Source: DATHSN01 sp035464115 (lineage in GTDB: Bacteria; Actinomycetota; Acidimicrobiia; Acidimicrobiales; SKKL01). From it: DNA of 13,668 bases. Location of the stretch: positions 1 to 13,668 of the forward strand of contig DATHSN010000466.1 in the NCBI GenBank assembly GCA_035464115.1, given 5' to 3'. The translations under genes and the position numbers were made by a program. Under the pieces are notes generated by a model that was not told where the DNA came from, ran no database searches, and was given only the letters and a program-made list of their open reading frames with translations. Each line of letters begins with the position of its first letter. Position 1 is the first letter of the stretch. Shown here piece by piece: positions 13,649 to 13,668 of this stretch.

Positions 13649-13668
13649 TCAGGACATCCAGGACAGAT
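13649..13668 (-). CDS. Possible last codons of a minus-strand gene running off the right edge
   Basis: Read on the minus strand from the window edge, one frame gives LSWMS and then TGA at 13649-13651; a strong hairpin follows 36 nt later. Stop plus terminator is what a gene end looks like, but only five codons are visible and another frame is also open here, so this is weak. No family can be named. Confidence 0.25.

Noticed and set aside
1..13668. tRNA, rRNA, riboswitch or known insertion sequence
   Set aside because: No cloverleaf, rRNA-like stretch, recognised riboswitch core or transposase was seen on either strand by eye.

Overview
This is a very GC-rich, densely coding segment in which many genes start with GTG. 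The gene set is GH38 alpha-mannosidase, a LuxR-type AAA regulator, a soluble P450, flotillin/NfeD, an FlK-like thioesterase and an AbiEi-DUF559 protein. Together with several TAnnnT -10 boxes lying 6-9 nt before a GTG start (probable leaderless mRNAs), this points to the chromosome of a high-GC actinomycetote, perhaps class Acidimicrobiia. The class is an inference from style; no rRNA or marker gene is present.

Left part (1-5300). The 3' end of an alpha/beta hydrolase gene is followed 19 nt later by a complete GH38 alpha-mannosidase gene with its own -10 box. This gene converges with a PAS-PAS-GGDEF diguanylate cyclase gene on the minus strand. The two stop codons are 14 bp apart and lie inside one hairpin, a likely bidirectional terminator. 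A small acidic lipoprotein gene diverges from the cyclase gene and converges on the next gene.

Central part (5276-9730). A large LuxR-family ATPase regulator (minus) diverges from a cytochrome P450 gene (plus). Both have TAnnnT boxes close to their GTG starts in a 95-bp shared promoter region. A strong hairpin follows the P450, then a small monohaem cytochrome c lipoprotein gene.

Accessory-looking part (9730-11111). An orphan gene for an AbiEi-like winged-helix domain fused to a DUF559/Vsr-like nuclease domain sits between two clusters of one palindromic repeat family. Upstream are three 50-nt hairpins repeated at exactly 82 bp; downstream are two diverged copies 72 bp apart. The outermost arms form a perfect 15-bp inverted repeat, making 9743-11102 look like a discrete 1.36-kb unit placed between the 3' ends of the cytochrome c gene and a convergent thioesterase gene. 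This is the part most likely to be new biology: a nuclease gene travelling with, or acting on, its own palindromes.

Right part (11112-13668, all minus). An FlK-like hotdog thioesterase gene lies downstream of a tightly coupled NfeD-flotillin operon (2-nt gap), a conserved membrane-microdomain pair. Beyond NfeD there is a strong hairpin and possibly the last codons of another minus-strand gene at the window edge.
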